A program made the position numbers and the translations under genes. A stretch of 64,000 nucleotides of DNA from Gemmatimonadota bacterium. GTDB lineage: Bacteria > JAAXHH01. The stretch covers positions 124,001 through 188,000 of the forward strand of contig VXMB01000007.1 of assembly GCA_009841265.1 (NCBI GenBank), in the 5' to 3' direction. Under the pieces are notes generated by a model. It ran no database searches. It was not told the origin of the DNA and worked only from the letters and a program-made list of their open reading frames with translations. Positions 38,086 to 45,694 of the stretch are shown here, piece by piece; the first letter of the stretch is position 1; each line of letters starts with the position of its first letter.

Positions 38086-39051
38086 CTACAACTTCACGAC
38101 GTTCTGCGGACGGCCCTCCAGAAAGGCGATGACGTTGTTCACCGCCCCCTCGTTGAGCAGTTCGACGCCCTCCGGGGTCATGTCCGCGCAGTGAGGGGTC
38201 AGGACGACCTGTTCCATCTCGAGCGGCGGATGGTCCGCGGGTAACGGCTCTTCCTCGAAGACGTCCAGGGCCGCCCCGCCCAGGTTCCCCGACCTTAGCA
38301 CTCCCACCAGCGCATCGGTATCCACCAGGCCGCCCCGGCCGCAGTTGATCAGCAGCGCGCCCGGTTTCATGCCCACCAGCGAATCCCGGTTGATCATATG
38401 CCGGCTGTCGTCCGTCAGCATGACGTGCAGCGACACCACGTCCGACTTCTCCAATAGTTCGTCGAGTTCCACGTAGGTCACCCCGATCTGCCGGGCCCTT
38501 TCATCAGACGGGTTGTAGGTCCAGGCGATCACCTCCATGCCCACGCTTCCCGCCAGTCTCGCCATCTCCGATCCGATGGGGCCGGTCCCGATCACGCCGA
38601 GGGTCTTCCCCTTGAGATAGTAGGCGTCCAGCCGGGGCCACTGACCGGCTTTCATGGCGCCCGTGAAGTACGCCGCCCTTTTCGCGAGGGCGAACATCAG
38701 CCCGAAGGCGTGCTCTGCGACGACCGGCGCTGTCCGACCGGGCTGGTTGGAAATGACGATGCCGCACTCCCGCGCCGCTTCCAGATCGAAACTGTCGACG
38801 CCGATCGAACAGGTCGCGATCATGCGGAGATCGGGCAGCGCGCGCAGGACGTCTCCAGGCCACTTCACGAGCCCGCGGGAGTTGATCATTACCCCGGCGC
38901 TCCTGGCCCGTTCGATTTTCTCTTCCGCCGTTTCCGGCCGATCGGTGTAAAGGACGACCTCTCCATAGGCTTCGAGCCGTTCCAGGTGGGGCGAGCCCTG
39001 CATCTGGGGCGGGTCGTCCCCGGGTATGACGATACGTAATCGGTCAGACAT
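38086..39051 (-). CDS. D-2-hydroxyacid dehydrogenase family protein
   Basis: A 321-residue NAD-dependent oxidoreductase of the formate/glycerate dehydrogenase family. The Rossmann motif is GVIGTGPIGSEMA. The catalytic residues are Arg in NCGRGGLVD, Glu in DVFEEEPLP and His in LTPHCADMTPEG. Substrate specificity (glycerate, phosphoglycerate, lactate and so on) cannot be decided. It stands alone, with an AT-rich intergenic region upstream and the plus-strand reductase gene converging from downstream. Confidence 0.9.
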   Translation of the reverse strand: MSDRLRIVIPGDDPPQMQGSPHLERLEAYGEVVLYTDRPETAEEKIERARSAGVMINSRGLVKWPGDVLRALPDLRMIATCSIGVDSFDLEAARECGIVISNQPGRTAPVVAEHAFGLMFALAKRAAYFTGAMKAGQWPRLDAYYLKGKTLGVIGTGPIGSEMARLAGSVGMEVIAWTYNPSDERARQIGVTYVELDELLEKSDVVSLHVMLTDDSRHMINRDSLVGMKPGALLINCGRGGLVDTDALVGVLRSGNLGGAALDVFEEEPLPADHPPLEMEQVVLTPHCADMTPEGVELLNEGAVNNVIAFLEGRPQNVVKL

Positions 39052-39280
39052 AGTTCCCTCAATAAATCGTGGATGGTTACCGTACGACGTCAGCGCGCGG
39101 CCTTTAGGTGCCAGGCTGACTGCGGTGTTGGAATGTACCGGGTGGAGATCAATCCGGAAAGCATGGAAATAACGCTAAGATCAGACAGGCTACAAGCATT
39201 AAGACTCCCATTTAATAAAACATATTGATATTTTATAATTTGTAGTTTTATGTTCTCGTGCGGGATATTCATGCGAGTTA
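39052..39280. promoter_or_regulatory. AT-rich divergent intergenic region
   Basis: No gene is visible. The block at about 39200-39250 is almost pure A/T in an otherwise GC-rich window and contains a perfect TATAAT at 39234-39239 on the plus strand, about 165 bp ahead of the first methyltransferase. A TTTAAT lies 17 bp upstream of it. The region probably drives the methyltransferase genes on one side and the dehydrogenase on the other. Confidence 0.4.
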
Positions 39281-39316
39281 CCGGATGCGTTCCCGGGTCC
39301 GGATGCGTTTTCGGGT
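39281..39316. repeat. 18-bp tandem duplication (16 of 18 identical)
   Basis: CCGGATGCGTTCCCGGGT at 39281-39298 is followed directly by CCGGATGCGTTTTCGGGT at 39299-39316, in the leader region of the first methyltransferase gene. Confidence 0.9.
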
Positions 39317-39403
39317 CGACTCCGTTCACTGTTGAATCGATACCTGGTGTTCCTGGTCACTAAATTTCGGTATCGCGTTGAAGTTGCCTGGGAGTACTGC
39401 CTT

Positions 39404-40195
39404 TTGTCGGAGTATGACCGGACGGACGCCGGATTCTACGATCGCTTTTCGACAGGAATCGACGGCGACGTGGCGTTCTACGTGGAAGAGGCACGGAAAG
39501 CCGGCGGTCCCGTGCTGGAGATCGGCTGCGGCACCGGCCGGATCATGATCCCTATCGCCGAGTCCGGCGTATCCGTCGTCGGTCTCGACCAGGCACCGGC
39601 GATGCTGGATATCGCGCGGGCTAAAGTCGCCCGTCTGCCTGATAAAACGAGGCAACGCGTACGACTCGTCGATCATGACATGCGGGCCTTCGACCTGGAT
39701 CGGCGCTTTAACCTGGTCGTTATACCCTATCGCACCTTCAATTACATGTTGACCGAAGAAGATCAGCGAACCGCGCTGAAGCGTATCAACGATCATCTGA
39801 CCGACTATGGCCGGCTTGTATTCGACGTGATGGCCACCAGTCCGGATGTGATCGCCGCCAGCCTGGAAACGCCGGGCGGTTCGCTGGATCATATCTGGAC
39901 GTTTACGCATCCGGATTCCGGTAACCGGGTCATGGCGTGGGATACGAGGCAATTCGATCCGGTTGAACAGAGCGTGACAGTCTACCAGTATTTCCACGAA
40001 CTGGACCATGGAGGCAAAGAGGTTTCCAATACGGTCATTCCGATTTTTTACCGCTACCTGTATCGGTATGAGATGCAGCACCTCCTCGAACTCTGCGGTT
40101 TCGAAGTCGAAGCGCTATATGGGGACTTCCGTCGCAGTCCGTTACATCGCGGAACGGAACAGGTGTGGATGGCCAGGAAAACTGGAAATGCCTGA
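39404..40195 (+). CDS. SAM-dependent class I methyltransferase (paralog 1a)
   Basis: A 263-residue methyltransferase with SAM motif I VLEIGCGTGRIMIPIAESG, acidic loop VVGLDQAPAM and motif post-I HDMRAF. It is about 60% identical by eye to the next gene, which begins MSEYDRTDAGIYD; here the same segment LSEYDRTDAGFYD starts at a TTG (39404) with GGGAG 9 bp upstream, so I place the start there and not at the upstream TTG at 39332. The C-terminal LYGDFRRSPLHRGTEQVW is also shared. The substrate is unknown; the domain resembles Methyltransf_25-type small-molecule enzymes. Confidence 0.82.
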   Translation: MSEYDRTDAGFYDRFSTGIDGDVAFYVEEARKAGGPVLEIGCGTGRIMIPIAESGVSVVGLDQAPAMLDIARAKVARLPDKTRQRVRLVDHDMRAFDLDRRFNLVVIPYRTFNYMLTEEDQRTALKRINDHLTDYGRLVFDVMATSPDVIAASLETPGGSLDHIWTFTHPDSGNRVMAWDTRQFDPVEQSVTVYQYFHELDHGGKEVSNTVIPIFYRYLYRYEMQHLLELCGFEVEALYGDFRRSPLHRGTEQVWMARKTGNA

Positions 40196-40360
40196 CGGTC
40201 TTCAGTGTCAGGGCAGACTTCAGTCCGCAGGATCGTATTGTCCTGCATCCCTACATATGTATAATAGTCGAGGATCAGGCTACGTGTCTTGAAAGTAATC
40301 GGAATCGGATCGCGGATTGCTGTCCGGTATCAGGCTGTTTTTGAACGAGGAGTGCATGGT

Positions 40361-41143
40361 ATGTCGGAATACGACAGGACGGACGCCGGAATATACGACA
40401 GCTTTTCGACGGGACTCGAAGGCGACGAGGCATTCTACGTGGAGGAAGCCGCCAGGGCGGAAGGCCCCGTGCTGGAGATCGGTTGCGGTACGGGCCGGAT
40501 CACGATCCCGATCGCCGAGTCGGGCGTGTCCATTGTGGGGCTGGACCGGGCTCCCGCGATGCTGGAGGTGGCGCGCCGTAAGATGGACGCGCTGCCGGAC
40601 GAAACGAAACAACGCATGCAAATCGTCGAAGGAGATATGAGGACGTTCAGCCTGGAGCGGCGTTTTCCGCTGGCCATCATTCCGTACCGCGCGTTCCTTC
40701 ACATGATGAGCGGCGAGGACCAGCGCCGGGCCTTGACCCGGATCCGCGCGCATCTGACGGACCGGGGCCGGCTGGTGTTTAACGTGTTCGACCCCAGCAT
40801 CGAGTTGATCGCGGCCTACATGAAACCGCCCAGGGGCACCCTCAATCACCTGGGATCGTTCACCCATCCCGAGACGGGACGCCGCGTCCTTGTTTCGGAT
40901 ACGCGACGGTACGATCCGTTGGAGCAGACGCTGGAGGAACACCGGTTCTTCGAAGAAGTGGACGAGAAGGGCCGGGTGATTTCGAAGACCACCACCCCAT
41001 TGTATCTACGCTATGTCCATCGGTTCGAGATGCAGTATCTTCTCGAACTTTGCGGCTACGAAATCGAAGCGCTCTACGGGGACTTCCAGCGTGGTCCATT
41101 CAAGCATGGCAATGAACAGGTCTGGGTGGCCCGAAGGATCTGA
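40361..41143 (+). CDS. SAM-dependent class I methyltransferase (paralog 1b)
   Basis: A 260-residue methyltransferase, tandem paralog of the preceding gene. Motif I is VLEIGCGTGRITIPIAESG, followed by VGLDRAPAMLEVARRKM and EGDMRTF. The start ATG at 40361 has GAGGAG 8 bp upstream; an in-frame open region further upstream is not supported. The pair most likely arose by local duplication, with one copy possibly taking a new substrate. The next methyltransferase follows by 14 bp. Confidence 0.88.
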   Translation: MSEYDRTDAGIYDSFSTGLEGDEAFYVEEAARAEGPVLEIGCGTGRITIPIAESGVSIVGLDRAPAMLEVARRKMDALPDETKQRMQIVEGDMRTFSLERRFPLAIIPYRAFLHMMSGEDQRRALTRIRAHLTDRGRLVFNVFDPSIELIAAYMKPPRGTLNHLGSFTHPETGRRVLVSDTRRYDPLEQTLEEHRFFEEVDEKGRVISKTTTPLYLRYVHRFEMQYLLELCGYEIEALYGDFQRGPFKHGNEQVWVARRI

Positions 41144-41157
41144 AAGGACTAAAGATC

Positions 41158-42081
41158 ATGTGCCGGCATCCCATGCACGAGGCGAATCGCCGGGGCTGGG
41201 ACGCCGCTGCCGCCCAGTGGCAGGCGGGAATTGACGCCAAAGTGGACTGGCGCGGGATTCCGGGCGATATCCGCATCGCCCTGGACGACGTCGAGCTGAA
41301 ATACCTCGGCGACGTGTCCGGCCGGTTCATCTGCGTGCTTGGCAGCGGGGACAACCTGGTAGCCTTCGCCCTGGCCGACGCCGGAGCCCGGGTCACCTCC
41401 GTGGATATCTCGCAGGCCCAACTGGACATCGCTGCAGGAAGAGCGGAAGAACTCGGTCTATCGATCGCCTTTCACCGGGCGGACGTGACCGAGCTGGGAG
41501 GCCTTGGCGGTCCGGGCGGCCCAGGCGGTCCAGGCGATGCGAGCGGCTCGAGCGATACAAGCGGCCCAGACAGTCCAGGCGACCCGGACGAGCCGACCGA
41601 GCCGGGCGACCCGGACGACCATCCTGGCGGTGGTTTCGACATTGTCTACACAGGAGGCCACGTCGCCGTGTGGGTGTCCGACCTGAAGCGCTACTACGGA
41701 GAAGCCATTCGGATACTTAAACCAGGCGGACTGTTCATGGTCAACGAGTACCATCCCTTCCGCCGGATCTGGAAACATTCGGCCGGTCCGCTGAAGCAGG
41801 AATACCACTACTTCGACCACGGTCCTCTTGCCTACGACCGGTCCGAGGATCTTTCAGGTGATCCGGGACCGCTCCCGAGTTACGAATTCCACTGGACGGT
41901 ATCGGACATGGTTCGCGCCATGCTGGATGGCGGATGCGAACTCACGGCCATGGAGGAATACGGGGACGGGCGTCAGGACTGGGAGGGCGAAGCGCCGCTG
42001 GAGAATCTGCCGGCGAACCTTCTCCTGGTGGGGCGGAAGAAACCGCTAGGCAGGGAATTTGCACGGCTCACCAGGACCTGA
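41158..42081 (+). CDS. SAM-dependent methyltransferase with Gly/Pro/Asp-rich insertion (paralog 2a)
   Basis: A 307-residue class I methyltransferase. Motif I is ICVLGSGDNLVAFALADAG, then VTSVDISQAQLDIA and the GLSIAFHRADVTEL strand. Residues 114-159 (41497-41634) are a low-complexity insert of Gly, Pro, Asp and Ser, after which the domain resumes with FDIVYTGGHVAVWV and RILKPGGLFMVNEYHP. A paralog at 43399-44220 has only a short loop here, so the insert is extra and lies just before the motif IV strand. AAAGGA precedes the ATG by about 9 bp. The last 14 bp overlap the 3' end of the opposite-strand rhodanese gene. Confidence 0.88.
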   Translation: MCRHPMHEANRRGWDAAAAQWQAGIDAKVDWRGIPGDIRIALDDVELKYLGDVSGRFICVLGSGDNLVAFALADAGARVTSVDISQAQLDIAAGRAEELGLSIAFHRADVTELGGLGGPGGPGGPGDASGSSDTSGPDSPGDPDEPTEPGDPDDHPGGGFDIVYTGGHVAVWVSDLKRYYGEAIRILKPGGLFMVNEYHPFRRIWKHSAGPLKQEYHYFDHGPLAYDRSEDLSGDPGPLPSYEFHWTVSDMVRAMLDGGCELTAMEEYGDGRQDWEGEAPLENLPANLLLVGRKKPLGREFARLTRT

Positions 42082-42688
42082 GCACCTTCTTCAACAGCTT
42101 GCCCCACACCCGGTCATAGGGATGGACAACGTGTACGCGTTCGTCACCTCGATAGACGGGTCGTCCCTCGTTGGCCCAGGCGAAGATTGATCCTTCCAGG
42201 TTGTAGACCTTTTCGTATCCCCTCTTCTGCAGGAAGCCGGCCATCTCCGACGACCGGTAGCCCACGGAACAGTAGAGCACGACGGGCCGATCCGGAGGAA
42301 CGCCTTCAAGCACCTCAAGTGCCTCCTTCTCAGAAGCGGCAGGTACGGCTTCTTTCAAGTGGCTGACCTCGTATTCCTCCTTCTCCCGCACGTCCAGAAG
42401 CAGCGGACGCCCCATCTGCGCCTGCCCTGGCTCCTCCAGCCAGGTCTGCAGGCTGTCGGTGGAAAGCTGCGAGACCCCTGGGAACTTCGCACGGATCATC
42501 TTCAGTGTGGTCGACCAGAACACGGTATTATCCTCGGTTTCTACCTGCACGGCGACGGCGGGTACGGAGAGGGCCGCAGTGGGAATGAACGCCGTGTAGA
42601 CTACGCAGACTGCGCAGACCAGGCAGGCCGTCACTCGTACGATGCTGAAGACAGCCGCATTCGACCCTGATTGCCCGACACGACGCAA
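42068..42688 (-). CDS. rhodanese-like protein, predicted exported or membrane-anchored
   Basis: A 206-residue protein with an N-terminal hydrophobic segment (VTACLVCAVCVVYTAFIPTAA) and a rhodanese domain: PLLLDVREKEEYEVSHL and the active-site loop LYCSVGYRSSEMA (Cys140). It may handle sulfane sulfur outside the cytoplasm; the sulfur donor is unknown. The start is TTG at 42688 with a strong GAGGAG 7 bp upstream. It directly follows the P-loop kinase gene (1-bp gap), so the two are cotranscribed. Confidence 0.83.
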   Translation of the reverse strand: MRRVGQSGSNAAVFSIVRVTACLVCAVCVVYTAFIPTAALSVPAVAVQVETEDNTVFWSTTLKMIRAKFPGVSQLSTDSLQTWLEEPGQAQMGRPLLLDVREKEEYEVSHLKEAVPAASEKEALEVLEGVPPDRPVVLYCSVGYRSSEMAGFLQKRGYEKVYNLEGSIFAWANEGRPVYRGDERVHVVHPYDRVWGKLLKKVLRSW

Positions 42689-42689
42689 T

Positions 42690-43286
42690 TTAACGCTCCT
42701 CTTTCACGGCACGCAGGAACGCTTCGATTTCCACGTTGGATCCGAGTCTGACAAAAGCGATGTGCCGCCATTCTGGATCCTCCATGCAGGCCCGCATGCG
42801 CCGGCGCTTCCTGCCTTGCTGGGTAACGATCCACCAGATCAGCGAGTCCTCCCGGTTCCACACCTTCAGCTGGGGCCAGAACCGCTCGTAATTGGTGCCC
42901 CAGAGCAACTCTTTCGACCGCCAGCGTTTCCACGATCGGACCAGCACGCGCCAGAGCAACCGGTGCACGGGCAGGTCCAGCCAGACGACCGTCTCCACGC
43001 GCGGCCAGAACACCCGCTGGGAGAAAGCCATGTAGGAACCGGAGGCGACCCATCCTTTACCGGCCGTCGCGTCGGCGAGACGCCGGTCCAGTTCCCCGGG
43101 ATCCGTATCCGCCAGGCCGACCCATCCGGCCTGCCAGTTGAGCGCGTCCAGTTCGACCAGGGGGACGTCAAGCGCGGCCGCCAGCTGGTTCGCCAGGGTG
43201 GATTTCCCGGAGCAACTGTTCCCGGTGACGTGAATCCTGCGGCCAACGGGTTTGCCTCGGTAGGTTGCGACGGCGTTTACGTCCAT
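42690..43286 (-). CDS. P-loop NTPase, adenylate kinase/FlaR-like
   Basis: A 198-residue small NTPase. Walker A is GNSCSGKST within RRIHVTGNSCSGKSTLANQLA, followed by VPLVELDALNWQAGW and WVASGSY, as in proteins annotated as topology modulation protein or adenylate kinase (FlaR-like). The RSWKRWRSKELLWGTN segment is also typical. Reaction and substrate are unproven; phosphorylation of a small molecule is likely. ATG at 43286 is chosen because the 54 upstream codons cross the 18-bp repeat region and encode a spurious RHDAGG repeat. Confidence 0.8.
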   Translation of the reverse strand: MDVNAVATYRGKPVGRRIHVTGNSCSGKSTLANQLAAALDVPLVELDALNWQAGWVGLADTDPGELDRRLADATAGKGWVASGSYMAFSQRVFWPRVETVVWLDLPVHRLLWRVLVRSWKRWRSKELLWGTNYERFWPQLKVWNREDSLIWWIVTQQGRKRRRMRACMEDPEWRHIAFVRLGSNVEIEAFLRAVKEER

Positions 43287-43342
43287 GGACGAACCGAAGA
43301 ATGCGGATAGAAAAACGCCACTTGTTGCGGAAAGACCCCCCG

Positions 43343-43409
43343 CGTCATGCCGGCCTCCGGCGTCATGCCGGCCTCCGGCGTCATGCCGGCCTCCGGCGTC
43401 ATGCCGGCT
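43343..43409. repeat. 18-bp tandem repeat, three full copies plus a 13-bp part copy
   Basis: Unit CGTCATGCCGGCCTCCGG at 43343, 43361 and 43379, with a part-copy at 43397-43409. The array lies in the gap between two minus-strand genes and overlaps the last codons of the upstream methyltransferase (stop at 43399). Confidence 0.95.
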
Positions 43410-44220
43410 TTTGCCATGCCGCCGAAAGCCAGAACGGCAGGGCCGCACGGGGATTCACCTTCCAGTCCACCAGCCGCTTGTCTTTACCGGGACGATAAGA
43501 CGCCCCCTCCCAGGTATTCGAATCCTCCGCGGGGCGTTCCAGGATACGACGAAGAACCAGGCCGGCATCGGCACCCGGGTTCAGCAGGTCGGCCATTGTC
43601 CAGTTGAATTCGAACGTGTCTTCTTTTTCGTCCCGAATAGGCCCTGTTTGCCAGTAAGGTTTGTCGACTTCGATGGACAGGGTCCGATCCGTCCAGGGAC
43701 GCTGGAAAGGATGCACATCGTAGAAGACGTAGAAGCCTCCCGGTTTCAGTATGCGAAAGACCTCCCCGTAAACCGCGCGGAGATCCGCGATCCAGACGAA
43801 GAACCCGTTGGTCGAGCAGACCAGGTCGAACGAACTGTCCACGATCGCGTGGAGATCCGTCGCGTCCGCCCGCACGAAGTCGATCGACAGACCCAACTGA
43901 TCCGCCCGCGCTGATGCGGTTTCCAACTGGCGCTCGGAAATATCGATGGAAGTGACGTGGGCCTTCATGCCCGCGAGGGCGAAGACGGCATGATTGTCCC
44001 CGCTGCCGACGACGGCGACGTCCTTCCCCTCCACGCTGCCGGCAAGGGATCCGATCAACGCGTACGCGCCACCGGCGAATCCAAGTTCGGGTTCCTCCGG
44101 ACAGCGGCGCCACAGACCGTCCCGGTCCCGCATCTCGGCCCAGGATCCGGCGTTGTTGTCCCAGGATCGGCGGTTGGCATCGTGCATCTCCGCGGTCCGA
44201 CGAGGTGCTGTTTCGGTCAT
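43399..44220 (-). CDS. SAM-dependent methyltransferase (paralog 2b)
   Basis: A 273-residue class I methyltransferase, diverged paralog of the gene at 41158. Motif I is VAVVGSGDNHAVFALAGM, then VTSIDISERQLETASARA, GLSIDFVRADATDLHAIVD, FDLVCSTNGFFVWIADL and RILKPGGFYVFYDVHP. It lacks the low-complexity insert of its paralog. The ATG at 44220 gives MTETAPRRTAEMHDANRRSW, aligning with HEANRRGWD in the paralog. An 18-bp repeat array begins in its final codons. The function is a family-level call only. Confidence 0.87.
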   Translation of the reverse strand: MTETAPRRTAEMHDANRRSWDNNAGSWAEMRDRDGLWRRCPEEPELGFAGGAYALIGSLAGSVEGKDVAVVGSGDNHAVFALAGMKAHVTSIDISERQLETASARADQLGLSIDFVRADATDLHAIVDSSFDLVCSTNGFFVWIADLRAVYGEVFRILKPGGFYVFYDVHPFQRPWTDRTLSIEVDKPYWQTGPIRDEKEDTFEFNWTMADLLNPGADAGLVLRRILERPAEDSNTWEGASYRPGKDKRLVDWKVNPRAALPFWLSAAWQKPA

Positions 44221-44547
44221 GGCGGCCTGTTCTTGACGTCGTATATCCCGGTGTCGACACCCGGGCAAAGCGGGAACCGTCGTCGATCGGTTATCTGTCG
44301 ATCTGGTATCCTTAATATAGGTAAGAATACATCGAAGTCGCAAGCGTGCCGCATACGGTGCTTGTCCAGGCGGGTCACCAGTGAAAACCGGGGTTCCCAC
44401 CGGCCCGCGGGTACGAAAATAGCCTTGACAGCCGCCGCGCGATCGTGCCTTGTTAACAGGTACATAACGTTTGAGTAATCATCCGGAGCCCGTGCCACAG
44501 GGAGGCGCGGCACGGACCATACAACAACTTCCGTGGGAGGAAGTGAC
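44221..44547. promoter_or_regulatory. divergent intergenic region with palindrome
   Basis: This region separates the methyltransferase (minus) from the GYD protein (plus). It contains a perfect 12-bp palindrome GGTGTCGACACC at 44250-44261, extended by an imperfect CCCGG/CCGGG arm, 30-40 bp upstream of the methyltransferase ATG. It could be an operator or a leader hairpin. No gene is seen. Confidence 0.35.
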
Positions 44548-44868
44548 ATGGCGAAGTACATGTACCGTACCAAGTACACGCAAGCGGGCCTGCAGGGACT
44601 GCTCAGGGAGGGTGGCACAGGCCGGCGCGCGGCCCTTTCGCATACGATCGAAGGGATGGGCGGCAGCCTGGAAGGATTCTATTACGCCATGGGAGACGAC
44701 GATCTCATACTGATCGCCGAAATCCCCGATGAAGCGACCGCTACCGCGATTGCCCTCAACGTGGCCGCGGCGGGCGCGCTCGAGGTATCCACGACGGTAC
44801 TGATCTCACCCGAGACGATCGACGAAGCGGTAGGCAAGAGCGTGACCTACCGGTTGCCCGGAGCTTAA
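44548..44868 (+). CDS. GYD-domain protein
   Basis: A 106-residue protein: KYMYRTKYTQAGLQGLLREG at the N-terminus, then RRAALSHTIEGMGGSLEGFYYAMG, a ferredoxin-like alpha/beta fold typical of the GYD family. Function of the family is unknown. The ATG at 44548 has GGGAGG 7 bp upstream. It lies upstream of the aldehyde oxidoreductase operon on the same strand but is separated by 334 bp and a candidate promoter, so it is probably a separate transcript. Confidence 0.85.
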   Translation: MAKYMYRTKYTQAGLQGLLREGGTGRRAALSHTIEGMGGSLEGFYYAMGDDDLILIAEIPDEATATAIALNVAAAGALEVSTTVLISPETIDEAVGKSVTYRLPGA

Positions 44869-45202
44869 GCAAGCCGGCCAAACCCGGTCGATGCATAGGC
44901 AAGCCGACCAGGCCGGTCAGCCTTGGCCAGGCCCGATCATCCGTACCCAGGCCCGATCCGTCGTGACCCTTTCCCGCAGAACCGCAGATTTAACTGTTGC
45001 CATTCTGTTTTAAGTTGTTATACTGATTAATAACCCCAGCAGTATTAGGTAATCACCTTACGTAATACATCGTTGTCCTTTGCGATGACGGCCCTTGAAA
45101 CCGGACGTAAGCGGCCTGTCATATACGCTATTTTTACCGTTGTTCAAGTCTACAGAAAGAAACGCCTCCAAACCCAGCTCATCGTTACAGAAGGGAGTCG
45201 GC
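44869..45202. promoter_or_regulatory. leader region of the aldehyde oxidoreductase operon
   Basis: A candidate sigma70-like promoter, TTGCCA (44997-45002) and TATACT (45019-45024) with a 16-bp spacer, lies in an AT-rich block and would give a leader of about 170 nt. The first 90 bp hold degenerate repeats of AAGCCGGCC-like and CAGGCCCGATC-like words. No gene is seen. Confidence 0.4.
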
Positions 45203-45694
45203 ATGGCTAAATCTCTACGCATAATCCCTGAAAAATGCACCGGGTGCATGCAGTGCGAACTGGCATGTTCCTGGGTGCAGACCGGCATGTTTCAACCATC
45301 CCGGTCGCTGATCCGCGTGAACATTTTCGATGAGCAGGCCAGTTACGCGCCGTACACGTGTTTCCAGTGCGACGAAGCCTGGTGCATGACGGCCTGCCCC
45401 GTAAACGCCATCAGCATCGACGCGGATACCGGAGCCAAGGTCGTGGGCGATGCCAACTGCGTAGGTTGCGGGTTGTGCACCATCGCCTGTCCCTTCGGCA
45501 CGGTGTTCTACAATCCCGACACACAGAAGGCCTTCAAGTGCGATCTGTGCGACGGCAATCCGGCCTGCGCGGTCGCCTGTCCGACGGGCGCCATCGAGTA
45601 CACCGAGAGCGAGTCGGCCGACTGGCTGGGTGGCTGGGCCGAGAAGGTAAACGAGTCCTACCTGACATCCATCGAGGGAGGGAACGCGGCATGA
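45203..45694 (+). CDS. four-cluster ferredoxin subunit of tungsten aldehyde oxidoreductase
   Basis: A 163-residue electron-transfer protein. Cys clusters are CTGCMQCELAC, CFQCDEAWCMTACP, CVGCGLCTIACPFG and CDLCDGNPACAVACP, enough for four [4Fe-4S] centres. The arrangement matches AorA of the Aromatoleum AorABC complex and DMSO-reductase-type polyferredoxins. It would carry electrons from the tungsten subunits to the FAD subunit encoded at the end of the operon. The ATG at 45203 has AGGGAG upstream, and the stop overlaps the next start by 4 bp. Confidence 0.88.
   Translation: MAKSLRIIPEKCTGCMQCELACSWVQTGMFQPSRSLIRVNIFDEQASYAPYTCFQCDEAWCMTACPVNAISIDADTGAKVVGDANCVGCGLCTIACPFGTVFYNPDTQKAFKCDLCDGNPACAVACPTGAIEYTESESADWLGGWAEKVNESYLTSIEGGNAA

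Noticed and set aside
43287..43448. N-terminal extension of the P-loop kinase through RHDAGG repeats
   Set aside because: It translates the 18-bp DNA repeat array; the domain begins properly at the ATG at 43286.
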